Assembly: GCA_021234155.1 (NCBI GenBank)
Contig: JAJEKV010000221.1
Span: forward strand, 648,869-712,868
Direction: 5' to 3'
DNA from: Isoetes taiwanensis
Taxonomy: Eukaryota > Streptophyta > Lycopodiopsida > Isoetales > Isoetaceae
Length of the DNA: 64,000 bases
Shown here: piece after piece, positions 46,806 to 57,646 of the stretch
Position numbering within the stretch: position 1 is the first letter of the stretch
Layout of the letters: every line of letters begins with the position of its first letter
The notes under the pieces: generated by a model
The model's database searches: none
What the model was told of the DNA's origin: nothing
What the model saw: the letters and a program-made list of their open reading frames with translations, nothing else
Made by a program: the position numbers and the translations under genes

Positions 46806-49795
46806 CATTTTTAACATAATTCCATCGCTAGTTTGCTATGATGAGAGTTGAGTTGTTTAAACTGGTTTTGAATGCAAGTTGAATTGTTTAAAGTGGTTAT
46901 TTGTTGCAAGTCCAGCTAACATTGAATCCATGAAAAAAGAACTATAACCTCTAGTCATGTCAAATTGGTACATCTTATACATGTTTACACACAAGTGATA
47001 TTTTGGAAGTTCTCGGTGACAAATTGATCCACCAGAAAAATCTTTGTTGGCTATGGTGAATTTAGAATGAAGATGGAAAATAAGATGGAATATACATATC
47101 ATTATAATGCGTGGGCATTGATCCTTCTGTCAGTACTTTCCCTTTGCAAGCTGCCTAGTTGCCACGCAGAAAAAATAAAACATACTCTTACTCTTTAACT
47201 TTGATGCGACGACTAAATCCTTCCTTGGCAAAAATAACAGAAATGTACAAAAGTATTTCTTTTCTTGTATGATCTGGTTCAATGATAGAGTTTGCTTTAT
47301 AAGAACAAGAGTTCGCTTCATAACTATAATACATAGTGATCTTTCCATATTTGAATCTTTCCTTTATCTGCAACAACCAGGAAGCAGTTTATTGCGTACC
47401 TCATCTTTGAGATAAACTAGACATTTCCTTATCACTTGCAATAGCCAAGGGTTACATTCTGCAACTTGCAGGTCACGTCCCTAGAAGGAAAACTATTTCC
47501 TCAAAAACTGTAAGTATACTGCTAATTCAGTGTGAAATATTCTTCATGGACAAATAATAAGTTATTTAACAGGTCATCTGCAGCATTGGAAAACACATAT
47601 ATGGAATTAGATAAGAGTAGGGTTTTATGGGATATTTGCAGGCGGATAGAATGCGCTTACCTTCTAATGCCATCGTTGCCATGGCCTCCATGCAGTTCCA
47701 TGTTCTTTTTCTCCTGAAACAAGAAAATGTCAATAACATTAAAATGGAGGAGGAACATTAGGTTATAGTTTGAACTAGAGACAGATTTATGTACTTTATA
47801 TCGTCTATAAGAAAGAGACATGATTTATATGCTGCTGGAGCTTAGCTGAACCCTTCAGTTCAACTAGATTTTAGTTTTTTATAAACAACAAAAATATAAA
47901 ATTCAGGTAGCATATAAGGAGGCCTCCAGCAGACTACCTACACTAATCAGTATCATGAAAGAGCCTTGTATTAACAAGATACCCAAAGGGTCTCCAAAAA
48001 AACCTATATAGTAAAAAATATAAGTCCAAACAATCAGCATTTTTTTGAAGATGAATCTAGATACAGTTCGAGTGCAAAAGCCATATGAACTTTAGACTTC
48101 CTTAGTTAAAATGCTGTATTTTAGTTAAAGTACTATATTTCTAAGGGAAAGCTCCATCCAAGGATCTAACTGCAATAGGCTGCTCCAGAATGTGCAAGAA
48201 TACAACTTAAAAACATCGCATTTGCTGCCCTCTGAGCCCTTCTTGTTCTTTGATCCCAATTTGAGCAGATGGAATTAAAGGCTTCTACGGCCAGACTTTA
48301 AAAGTTAATTTCTAGTAACAAATCTTAGGCAAACCAAAAATTCATTTCACATGTTCACTATTTAAATATTAGCATCAAAATCCATGGTGTCTATCCATCA
48401 TTATTAGAGGATTACATGATTTCTTCATGCAAAATTCAATCACAACTGTAGTAGAGCCACATCTGCATCAAAATACAAGTGGTGGTCTGAGCTTTCCCTG
48501 CAAAGCAGTACAGGTGAGATCATATTCATGAGAAACTAGTATTATCACAAACAATCTGCTGGGCCCCATCATAAGTGTTACATGCCAAGGTCCTAAAGGA
48601 AAACTAATTAGAGTTCTAGAATATTATAATCAGAACATGCAGCCCAATATTACTATAGTTAAAACAGCTTTAAGCGCCTAGATTTTGAATACAAGTAAAA
48701 TACCATTTTCGGGTAGCAGGTAGCAACATGCACAACCCATGAAACACAAAGATGCAGGTGGCCTTTTGTCAGGCCAAACCAACATAATAAAATCTAAAAA
48801 GCGGTACCGCCTTTACACAACAATATCTAGACCAATATCAGTAGTTAAGAATACATCCCTATAAAATGTCATGCCACACAAATGTTGGTCAAGGACCTTA
48901 AAGGCTCTAAGGTGCGCCAATCTTGAAGGTTATCGATCTTCCCGGATCGCATCGGGGCTTATAAAGTGGTACTCCCTAAAGTAAGGTAGTAGTATGATGC
49001 ATGTACACACTATTGATCAAAGCATGTATGAGGGCGTGGTGGGACAACTAAACCTACAAGCCAGATCAACTTTATTACCGCAAATAGCTACCCTTAACTT
49101 GTGCGATAATCAAAGCCTTATGCCTTATTGCAATAGTGTGAAAACTAATTCTAGATTGTGCTATAAAGCAAAAAATGCGGACCAACATGCACCAATGTGT
49201 AAGCCAAAAGACCTTAAGATAGATTTGTTAATGGCCAAACACAAAACACAATTTGCTTCAAAATAGGTTGGAATAGAAAAGAAGTGGCTTCCACAAGAGG
49301 CTAATAAACATACTATATAAGAGCTCAAAAATGCCTGCAGATCGAAATTATTCTCGAAAGCAGGAGAACATACTAGTCTAATATCTTTACCTCTAACGAA
49401 ACTGCAGAAGGGAGTATGCCAAATGGGATAGAAAGAGATTGGGGATGCTTTGTTGAGAATTCTCAAAGTTCACCCACCGGTGTTGAAAATCTTGAATCCG
49501 ATGGGGCATAAAATGTAAGGCCGGACCCGGAGACAGAGAGGCGCCATCTCGAGAATCAAGAACAAGGAGACACCTTTCCTTAACATGCGAGGCGACCAGT
49601 TTAGCACCATTCCAAAGAATCTGTGGAAAAATATGCCCTAGAAAGATGCTTAGATGGTACCTCCGCCATAACGGGCGCATTGATTCGCCCTCCCGACGCC
49701 TCGGCGCCACAAACTAATCAAGTCGCCCGCCAAGATGCCGTGAACTCCGGCTTAAAAATAACGGTCGTCTTTAAGGAAAAAAATATATACAAAGT
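46806..49795 (-). other. CACTA interior, possible captured exons, unidentified
   Basis: No transposase motif is seen. On the minus strand, a piece at about 47717-47662 is bounded by TTTCAG and GTAAG and reads KKNMELHGGHGNDGIR. Another at about 47372-47188 follows a TTGCAG acceptor and reads IKERFKYGKITMYYSYEANS. A GC-richer piece at 49710-49480 starts MRPLWRRYHLSIFLGHIFPQ. They look like exons of one or more captured genes, but I cannot name them. Confidence 0.4.
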
Positions 49796-49875
49796 GAAAT
49801 AGAAAAAAATTATGACGCATAATGTGACGATTATGCTGACGTTTTTTCGTCACATAATAGTCAATCGTCAGAAGA
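49796..49875. repeat. Internal CACTA subterminal-type motif cluster
   Basis: ATGACGCATAATGTGACGAT and TTTTTTCGTCACATAATAGT, then TCGTCAGAAG, form a small isolated cluster of the same motif. It may mark an old junction between two CACTA segments. Confidence 0.55.
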
Positions 49876-50581
49876 TTTGAGAAAAAAAAGAGGGCACACG
49901 GTTATTATGAACTTAGGATTTTTATTGCTAGTCTTTAGTCATATAATCTACTACAGAAACAAATTTGGATGACCAACTCAAAGGATTCCACTGACTCTGA
50001 TCATGACCCCGAGTCATGAAGTACTCGATCTTCAATGCCAATGGTTGATGACTTCTTACCTATAAGTTTTGAGCTCTCTCTCCTTTATTTTGCATCTATA
50101 TCATCATTACATGTAAAAAATTCAATTCATACACACTTGTTAGAGCACAATGTGATCTCAAAATTTAATCCCATAGTTGTATTCTCAATGTTGAAAATAT
50201 AGATAAAAAAAATGAACAGATAGATAATATCAAAGCACTCAAAATGTTCTATGCATTGAATGTGTTTAACTACCATTTCAACCATTAGTTCACTGTAGCA
50301 ATGCGCCACTGTAGTATTGGGATTGACCCAAATACTGTAACTTCTTTGACCAAACTTAAACTGCGAATTTGAATTGATTTATCAAGCTTACAGAATCACT
50401 TTGAACTCAGTATATCTATACATCTTCTTTATTTACAAATGGTCCGGCCAGTTTTGTACCATCAACCGATCAAATCGATGTTAATATAGTTAAGATTTTC
50501 TATCAAATAAATTTTCTCAAGGTCTTTACTTTGTTCCACCTAGAAACAACTAGAATCAAATGATTAAAAATCATTTTATAG

Positions 50582-50750
50582 GTGGGACTGAGACACGGCC
50601 CAGACTCTGGGGGAGGCAGCAGTGGGGAATCTTGGACAATGGGCGGAATCCTGATCCAGCAATATCGTGTCGGTGAAGAAGGGCAATGCAGCTTAGAAAG
50701 CTCTTTTGTCGAGTATGCAATTTTGACAAGACTCAAAGAAGCAAGCCCCG
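50582..50750 (+). pseudogene. Mitochondrial small-subunit rRNA fragment (nuclear insertion)
   Basis: The segment includes TGGGACTGAGACACGGCCCA, GGAGGCAGCAGTGGGGAATC, TTGGACAATGGGCGGAATCC and CAGCAATATCG. It then runs GTGAAGAAGGGCAATG to GTCGAGTATGCAATTTTGAC and AAGCCCCG. This is the 16S-type helix 12-18 region. The GTCGAGT...GACAAGACTC continuation fits plant mitochondrial rather than plastid or bacterial rRNA (from memory of the family). It covers about a tenth of the gene and carries substitutions, many of the C-to-T type expected of methylated nuclear copies. It lies inside the CACTA element and is not functional. Confidence 0.88.
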
Positions 50751-51479
50751 TGTAGGAGATTGCCCTAACCAATGTTAAGCTCTGTCTTGGCAGTGCGGGA
50801 TGAGGGGAAATGATGGTAAGTGCCTTGTCGGCATACAGGAAAAAGCCACAAGCATAAGAAAAAATCGTTTCCAGCCAATGATACGCTAACATTTTAAAGA
50901 GGCACAGAAGCCATAAAATAAAATGCACATTTCCAATTCATAGCCCCATAGGAATAATACAACTTGCATTATTTGGTCTCTAGCAAATACCAAGCCATTA
51001 GAAATGCTAGTTTCAACGAATTTAAATTCACAACGGTTATATTCATCACATCCACTAGCATTTAAAAAAGGCAGTGAAGCTAACCCATTACAAGTTGAGC
51101 AGGGGGGTGAAAATGATTTTTTGGATAAGGGTTTGACGTCCAATGAATATGAATTAAAATTTTACCTTAAATTGAGTTCAAAGATATCTGCATTTCACAC
51201 AATTTATTTCTTGCAAGAATCATAATGGATTTCCAATATATACTGGTTTTGCTTTCATCAATTTAGTGCCAACCTTCTCCTTATTTAATTATCCTTTCGA
51301 AAGTCAAGACGACATTATACAATTTACCTCATGTAACTATTCGATGTGTTTGACGTATAAGATGTTCTATATCTGATATGCATATGAGCATTCCTTGTTC
51401 TTTTGGTATGTATGTAGTCTTCGAACTCCTAGAAATAAATGTGGGACCCTGTAATGTTGGCTTAAAGCTAAAAAATGCC
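50751..51479. other. CACTA interior after the rRNA fragment
   Basis: No gene is recognised. The first 80 bases (GGAGATTGCCCTAACCAATG and on) could also be organellar, but I cannot match them. Confidence 0.35.
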
Positions 51480-51949
51480 ACGGCAGGTATTCTGACGAAT
51501 ACATTGACGAAAAAATCATCAGAACTTTCGTCATACTTTCGTCAGCATTTTCGTCATTTTATTCGTCAGAAACCTTCGTCAGCTTATTCGTCAGATTTTG
51601 CGTCACATATTTCGTCAGTTTTTTCGTCACAAGTTTCGTCACATTATACGTCACAAATTTCGTCAGCAAATCTATGCATCAATTTTTTCATCAGTTTTTT
51701 CGTCAGAGTTATCATCAGATTTTCCGTCAGATTACCGTCAGATTTTGCGTCATCTTTTTCGTCAGTTTTTTCGTCACAATCTTTGTCATAATATACGTCA
51801 CAAATTTCGTCAGCAAATTTATACGTCAGATTTTTCGTCAGATTTTTCGTCAAATATTATCGTCAGTTTTTTCGTCAGAGTAATCATCACAAAAATCGTC
51901 AAAAGCTCACTGGAAAAATCCATAAGATTTTTCTGACGCAGAACAGACA
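51480..51949. repeat. CACTA right subterminal repeat array
   Basis: About 35 copies of TCGTCAGA/TCGTCACA-type units, mostly TTTTTTCGTCAG, at 10-20-base spacing. They read in the same sense as the left array. Confidence 0.85.
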
Positions 51950-51962
51950 TTCTCTTGTAGTG

Positions 51963-52690
51963 AATATCTAGAGCATTCTACAACATTCTAGGACTCAACA
52001 AAATACTATTTATCTATCTATTTAGTCTATTTTAATTTGATTCTAGCCCTAAACTTATATAAAATATATTTCATTTATCGAATTAATGCTTGGTCTAGTG
52101 GTTAGAGTGAAGGGTTTGGGAGGCAATGACCGAGGTTCAAATCCCTCTAATAACATAAAAAATTTTAAAAGCCTTTTCGTAAAACTTGTTGAAAATACCA
52201 AGGCCCGAGCATGCAATGTGAGCCGTATATATCTAAAGCAACATGGGCCGTATGATCTTGGATCGGCGATCAGGATTAAGAATAACCTAGACCGTAGGAT
52301 CGATTACATATAATTCCCAAAGCCATGTGGACCGTAGGATATGTATCAAAGTAACTTGAGCCATAGGATCTCGGATCGACGATCAGGATCAAGAGCAATC
52401 TGGGCCGTTGGATTGATTACATATAATTCCCAAAGCCATGTGCACCGTAGGATATGTCTCAAAGCAACGTGAGCCGTAGGATCTCAGATCGACGATCAAG
52501 ATCAGATCAACCTGGACCGTAGGATCGTCTATATGGAGTCTATATAGAAACTCCCAAGCCATCTGGGTCGTAGGATACGTCACAAAGCCACGTGAGCCGT
52601 AGGATCTAGAATGGACGGTCGGATAAGCGCGATAAACATAAGAACATATATATGTTAGATAGATATGTTAGATAGATAGATAGATAGATA
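51963..52690 (+). repeat. Family R repeat, copy C, 3' part
   Basis: It resumes with AATATCTAGAGCATTCTAC. It has the tRNA-like head (52087-52147), then four CCGTAGGATC units with GGATCGACGATCAGGATC and TTACATATAATTCCCAAAGC, and ends near a GATA microsatellite (52655-52690). The order is the same as in copy A. Confidence 0.75.
52087..52147 (+). repeat. tRNA-like pol III head in copy C
   Basis: A-box TGGTCTAGTGG and B-box GGTTCAAATCC, the latter one base off consensus. The same head occurs at 3414 and 10581. Confidence 0.62.
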
Positions 52691-53990
52691 TATTAGCAAT
52701 TGGAGCTTTCATCTTTACCCAATGCAAAGATGATGTATCTTTTGAAGAATGCCTAAGTTGGAACATAGGTGACCATAAACTTGATCTTTAACTGCAAAAC
52801 AATTAAATCTGATGGCAAATTCAGGAACCAAAGATACCCATTGCAAAATGCCCCCAAACAAAGAAAACAAATAAAAGTTCGTATTAAGTGCATAATTAAG
52901 TCACAATACGTATAAATAATCTTGTCAGCGACAACAACATATTGGCACATTGAATAATTCATATTAGGCCAATGCCAATACCATGTTGGCATTAAACTGA
53001 TTCAATAAAACTACTATTTACAAATGAGATGCTAGAAGTCAGCTGGTCTTAAGATAAAGTTCACCTTGAAGCAAGATAGCAACTTCATACAGTGATTTGA
53101 CCTTGTAAGCTTGTCTTTGTTCAATGGCAAATAATGAAGATCATATTTGTCACGCTCATCAAGCATCATGCAATAGCACCAGTCCGATTCTCATAAACAA
53201 TCTGATGAGAAGCGTTAAATCAGAATAACAGGCCAGATGCATGTTCTAGCAATTTTTTTGTCATGTCATAAAAGTAGAGAAAACAACAATTTGCTTGCAT
53301 TATCTCTAATTCTATCTCCAACCATCAAAACCTCCCCATCAAGTACACTCCAAAGTCCTACAAGTATGCAGTAATGGAGCTGCATGGGGCTTGTATGGAC
53401 AGAATTCTTTTCTAAGAGCTCGATTAAATTCTTCCAAATAACTTGTCTGAACGCCACCACTCAGAATGCATATCCCAGTTTCAAACAACTAGTGTTCATA
53501 GAGTCATTGATCATGTCTGTAAATTTATGACTCGTTCAGTTTTTATGAATGCCAATTGAAGGGAAAGACATCTATATTGCATGGGCCTCACCTCAAACCA
53601 CACATGGAATTCCTTTACATTTTGAGCGATCAAACCTCTATGCAACTACAAATAAGAAACATTGAGAACATAGAAATCCTCAAAAATGAAATGTAATTTA
53701 TATAAAAGACGAATGGGTGCTGATACGAAGGTGATTATCATCTGCAAAAATCAACGAAATAAAGAACAAGTACTTCTCAAACTATCTTAGAGTCCAACGC
53801 TTCGCTATCTCCAATGCACAGATTCAGACTTCTTGCATAAGGGTCAAGCTACACATCAAACAAGCAGGCTTTCTCGAGATGTACTCAATCTTGTGAAATC
53901 TTGAAGAGCAATCGTTCTATCTTCTCTGGATTATTCAAGACAATAAACAAAGGAATGTTGCAAAGGCTTTAGTGGCAGGCTAACGACTCA
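52691..53990. other. Non-coding region, no gene recognised
   Basis: AT-rich sequence without family motifs or long frames. Confidence 0.45.
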
Positions 53991-53993
53991 GTT

Positions 53994-55012
53994 AAGAATA
54001 GAATAGAATAGAATAGAATAGAATGCTTTTTATCGTCTAAGAAGACCAATCGACCTGGAACCCAACAAAAGAGTTCAGGCTCATTGTTGTCCGGGTTAAG
54101 AAAAATCCTATCCCAAAAGGTTTTCGAGGGAAAAACCTAGCAGTAATAAGAGTGTTGTCAAACTATACAAATATACATATCATGAAATGTATATACAAGT
54201 CATGTGAGTGTCTGAGGACATAGCTGATCCCGCATATCCAGGACCTTCTGAAGGTATGATCCCAACATCCATACTGAAGCTGTGCTAAGTATCACATATA
54301 GCGGCTGGTCAGACCCGACCAACTCAGCATAGCGTGACCGTATTTGATCACACGCTAGGTAGCTCTAGAGGTATAGCATTCATCATCAACGCCTCCCATT
54401 TGACAACATAGATAAAGCATGTCCCGGCGTGGCTCTCCAATCCATCTGCCTATCTTAATTCGGAGACGATTTGCACCTATGCGAATCGAGGCATTGAATT
54501 TGCGCTTTTTCATAGACAGATGGATACAGAGGTAGCGTTATGGGTCACGTTCCAATGTTGGGTTTATGTGGCTCTGGTAATATGTTGTCTTGACATGTTC
54601 AAGAGCGCTGGCATCTCAGAGTTTGCTGAGGAAGCAAACGTCAAGGTATTGCCTCAAGCTATGACGATCTACCTTTGTTTGCACTTGTATGCATCTGTGC
54701 TCCTGCACATTCCATCTGGCAAGCCACTGAGCTCGCTTTTCCTTCTAGCAGGAGGTGAGGCACTGTGGCCTCTTTATCACAATATAAGCCAGTTTGGAGA
54801 GACGAGCATCGTCCATAGCAATAATCTTCTGAAAGTAGACGATGTGGCGATCAAGGGCTGCTTTCTGAAGGGGCAAGGAACCTCTCTTCTGCAACATGAT
54901 TTGATATGGGACAATAGACTTCACCCCCAGTGCCAGAGCTAAAAAGGCTTTCTGCACCTGCTTCAAGTCATTCCAGGTAGCAAGGGACACCATGGGGCCC
55001 TAGACCTCAACC
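53994..55012 (-). pseudogene. LINE ORF2 3' end, minus-strand copy
   Basis: On the minus strand, LATWNDLKQVQKAFLALALG, then VKSIVPYQIMLQKRGSLPLQ and AALDRHIVYFQKI (54993-54745), match the post-RT region of plant LINE ORF2. After damaged sequence, YAELVGSDQPLYVILSTAS and SYLQKVLDM-type residues follow (about 54330-54210). A 3' untranslated part ends in an (ATTCT)n tail at 53997-54023, the simple-repeat tail typical of reverse-transcribed LINE ends. The catalytic RT core is absent, so this is a 5'-truncated copy. Confidence 0.75.
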
Positions 55013-55089
55013 CGTATAAAGGATAGGCCTCACCAAAACCCTGACCAGGTGTAATTGATGGGCCCAATCATATAGCTCCGCTCATTCTA

Positions 55090-56320
55090 CATCGCATATA
55101 GCACTTTTTATCCCGTTGTCGCTCATATTCATCTCATCCTCACATCAGCCCGAGCCTCCTTCATTCACGTATCAAGGGCAAAATGTGGAGGTGCATCCAC
55201 CTACAAGTATTTGGAGTGGAGTTTTTTCTTGCTATGTACTGGAACACTTCTATCCAGTTGCAAGTGACATGGACTGGAAAGCACTGTATGCAATGTGTCT
55301 CAACAGTCATAATGCGGATCTGTATGACTAGACCCATTAGTCGCATTTATTTAGAGTCTTGGTGGAGCCCATTCTTCTACATGGGTCGAAGTCTGGGGCC
55401 TTGTGGTGTCCCATGCCACCTGGACTGACTTGGAACAGGGGCAGAAAGCCTTAATTCACAGTCCCATACCAAATGTTGCTACATGAGTCGGGTTTCTTTG
55501 CCTCTTCAGAGAGCAACCCTTGATCGCCAAATCATCTACATTTAGAAGGTGATCGGTATCAACGATACACATATCCCTAACCTGGCTTACACCGTGGGGA
55601 ATGGGGCCACAATGCCTCAAGGCCTACTAGAAGGAAAAGAGGGCTCAATGGCTAGTCAGATGGGATGTGCAGGAGCACATCAGAAGAAGATCGACATAGC
55701 TTGAGGCAGTACCTTGACGCTTACTTCCTCAATACTCTTTGGGATGTCAGTGCCTTTGAACAGGTGAAGACAACACATTACCAGCATCACATAAATCCCA
55801 CATTGGAACGGGGCCTGCAACGCTACCTGTATAACCATTTGTTGATGAAAAAGTGCAGACCCATCGTCTCAATCCGCATAGATGCACATCACCTCAAAAT
55901 TGAGACATGCAAATGCATTGGGGAGCCATGCCAAGACATGCTTTGTCAGTGCTGCCAACTAAGAGCCGTTGAGGATGAATGCCATACTCTTCAGAACTGT
56001 CCGACATATGATCACATCCAGGCACGCTATGCTGATCTGGTCAGGTCCAATCAGCCACTACATATAATATTAAATACGACTTCAGTGCAGTTGCTAGGAT
56101 CATATCTTCAAGTGGTGATGGATATGCGGGCTCGGCTATGTCCTTGGAGAATGTCTTGATATATCCCAAAATATCTTATGATGTATAGATATAGATTTGT
56201 ACAGTTGGTCAATATTCTTATCAATACCACAATTTTTCCTTGAAAAATCCGCTCCTTCTTTGGATCCCATAGGCCGATTGGTCTCCGTGAACGGATAAAA
56301 TCATGTAATTCATTAAATTC
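55090..56320 (+). pseudogene. LINE ORF2 3' end, plus-strand copy
   Basis: Pieces in several frames: FTYQGQNVEVHP near 55160, GWKALYAM-like and FRVLVEP-like stretches to about 55370, VEVWGLVVSHATWTDLEQGQ at about 55385-55450, and the long frame 55665-56159. In that frame a Cys/His cluster CQCCQLRAVEDECHTLQNC is followed by YDHIQARYADLVRSNQPL. This is the C-terminal zinc-knuckle region of plant LINE ORF2, thought to bind nucleic acid. The 3' UTR is related to that of the minus copy (shared CCGATTGGTCT). The two copies point away from each other. Confidence 0.8.
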
Positions 56321-56650
56321 AATTATTATTTACAAACTCTGCAAATAAGTTGGAAATACCCAATCATTAAAATTGCCCATTTGGTTAGATAAGATTTATA
56401 GATTGTCCCTTTGCTCCAAATTATTTGCTTTAGCCATTTCTAGCTTCTCCAGTACCATTAATATGCTGCAGTATTAAGTTATCAATATTCTCCATCATAG
56501 CCAGTGCTACTATTTCCAAGAAATAGAGAAAGATTTTAGCATAAGAAGAACAAATTGCCACCCTACTCAAAGAAGCTGCCACTACTTTTAAAGTTCGGAC
56601 CCTCAGCTTATGCATAGAAAAATCAACAATGAAGAACTAAATGAGATGAT
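56321..56650. other. Non-coding spacer
   Basis: No gene or repeat is recognised. Confidence 0.4.
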
Positions 56651-56688
56651 GCATTCCTAGGATGGGTCCTATGACACAACCAAGTGGC
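56651..56688 (+). repeat. 38-bp direct repeat S, copy 1
   Basis: GCATTCCTAGGATGGGTCCT and on through CAACCAAGTGGC, identical to 57609-57646. It contains a small stem TAGGA/TCCTA. Confidence 0.85.
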
Positions 56689-57457
56689 TAGACAATCATC
56701 GAGAGCATGATGATACTGAAGAATGTAACAAAGATGGTTTTATCCGCCACTTGGTCGATGCAAAGGTGAGAAGACCCGGTGACTGCCTCTCATCGGGAAG
56801 AAGAACCACACCTTCTAAGGTTTTGAGGAAACTCAAGCAAATAATTGAAGCACGACCCCACGCACTAGGGCAACCACAAGACCTTAGACAATCCTGCAGA
56901 ATCAAGGTTGAAAGAAAAATAACCCGTTAATGAATTAGATGCCATAGGCAAGAAGACTCGGAGGCTCCAGGGCCACGCCGAGAAAGAAACAACAGCCGAC
57001 CAATCGGGAACCGTCCGCGGAATGACCATCGCGGGAAAAAACAACCGATTAGTGCTGCCTCGGAGGCTACAGCGCCACGCCGAGGAGAAAATGAAATAAC
57101 AAGTACTCTCGGAGGCTACAACGCCACGCCGAGAAAGAATGATAAGTATCGGAGGCTATAGCGCCACGCCGAGAGAAATAAAAATATAAGAAGATATGCA
57201 CTCGCAAAGAACATCGAAAAGACAACATGGGGGGTGCCAGTGGCTGCAGAGCGACCCGAGAAGTATTAAAGATGGTCAACCAAAGAAGGAGATGAAAACC
57301 AAAGAACATGCAAATAACTATTGTCTCAGAGGCGACAATGCCATGCCGGAAAAGAAATGAATAAGCAAATATGTAGGTCCCAAGACCGCATCAGTAAGTA
57401 AACAAAGATAAGTGAAATCCAACTATTCTGCCAGGAATCAAGGGAGGGAGGGTGAGG
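56689..57457 (+). repeat. Hairpin-forming tandem repeats in purine-rich sequence
   Basis: Units reading CTCGGAGGCTACAGCGCCAC then GCCGAG occur at about 56958, 57057, 57108 and 57149, with degenerate versions at about 57228 and 57325. Each can fold as a CTCGG/CCGAG stem with an inner GGC/GCC pairing. Units are 40-100 bases apart and separated by AAAGAA-type spacers. There is no open frame of note. Confidence 0.7.
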
Positions 57458-57613
57458 GAAACTGGTAGGGCAGAGAAGAAGGAGAAACTAGCTCAAGAGA
57501 ACGCCGATGAAGTGAAAATAGGAGAAGAGGCAGAATAAATAGAAGAAGTGAGATGAGGCGTCCCCATCCAAGGAATGTCGGTTCTATTGCTATCGCAATA
57601 GAACCGTGGCATT
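57458..57613 (+). repeat. 156-bp direct repeat, copy 1
   Basis: Same length and essentially identical to 62922-63077. It ends with a perfect 12-bp stem-loop (CGGTTCTATTGC, loop TATC, GCAATAGAACCG; 57579-57606) and then TGGCATT. It overlaps the start of the second S repeat (57609-57646). Confidence 0.9.
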
Positions 57614-57646
57614 CCTAGGATGGGTCCTATGACACAACCAAGTGGC
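57609..57646 (+). repeat. 38-bp direct repeat S, copy 2
   Basis: Identical to 56651-56688. It directly follows the hairpin of the first 156-bp repeat, so two stem-loops stand back to back here. Confidence 0.85.

Larger units (their letters stand above)
46433..51962. mobile_element. CACTA (En/Spm-type) DNA transposon, non-autonomous
   Basis: The ends are CACTACAAGAGAA (46433-46445) and its inverse TTCTCTTGTAGTG (51950-51962). Internal extensions match (CTGTT-TGCGTCAGAAAAATC on each side). Dense subterminal TCGTCAGA/TTTTCGTCA motifs in both strands occupy 46450-46805 and 51480-51950. Such motifs are the transposase-binding sites of plant CACTA elements. The 5.5-kb element has no recognisable transposase. 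Its interior holds unidentified sequence and an organellar rRNA piece. A 3-bp target duplication is expected, but the flanks read ATA and AAT, which do not match. It splits family R copy C. Confidence 0.88.

Noticed and set aside
50582-50750. A bacterial contaminant or functional rRNA gene
   Set aside because: Only a small internal part of the rRNA is present, with substitutions, embedded in plant transposon sequence. The variable part fits mitochondrial rRNA.
51480-51949. CRISPR-like or satellite array of CGTCA motifs
   Set aside because: The units are far shorter than CRISPR repeats, have irregular spacing and occur on both flanks of an element with CACTA termini, so they are transposase-binding subterminal repeats.
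54520-54942. 140-residue plus-strand frame as a gene
   Set aside because: It is the antisense shadow of the minus-strand LINE ORF2 fragment, whose motifs are clear.
57579-57646. A Helitron 3' end (hairpin followed by CTAG)
   Set aside because: The first copy has CCTAG eight bases after the stem, but the second copy lacks it. The element therefore does not end in CTRR consistently.
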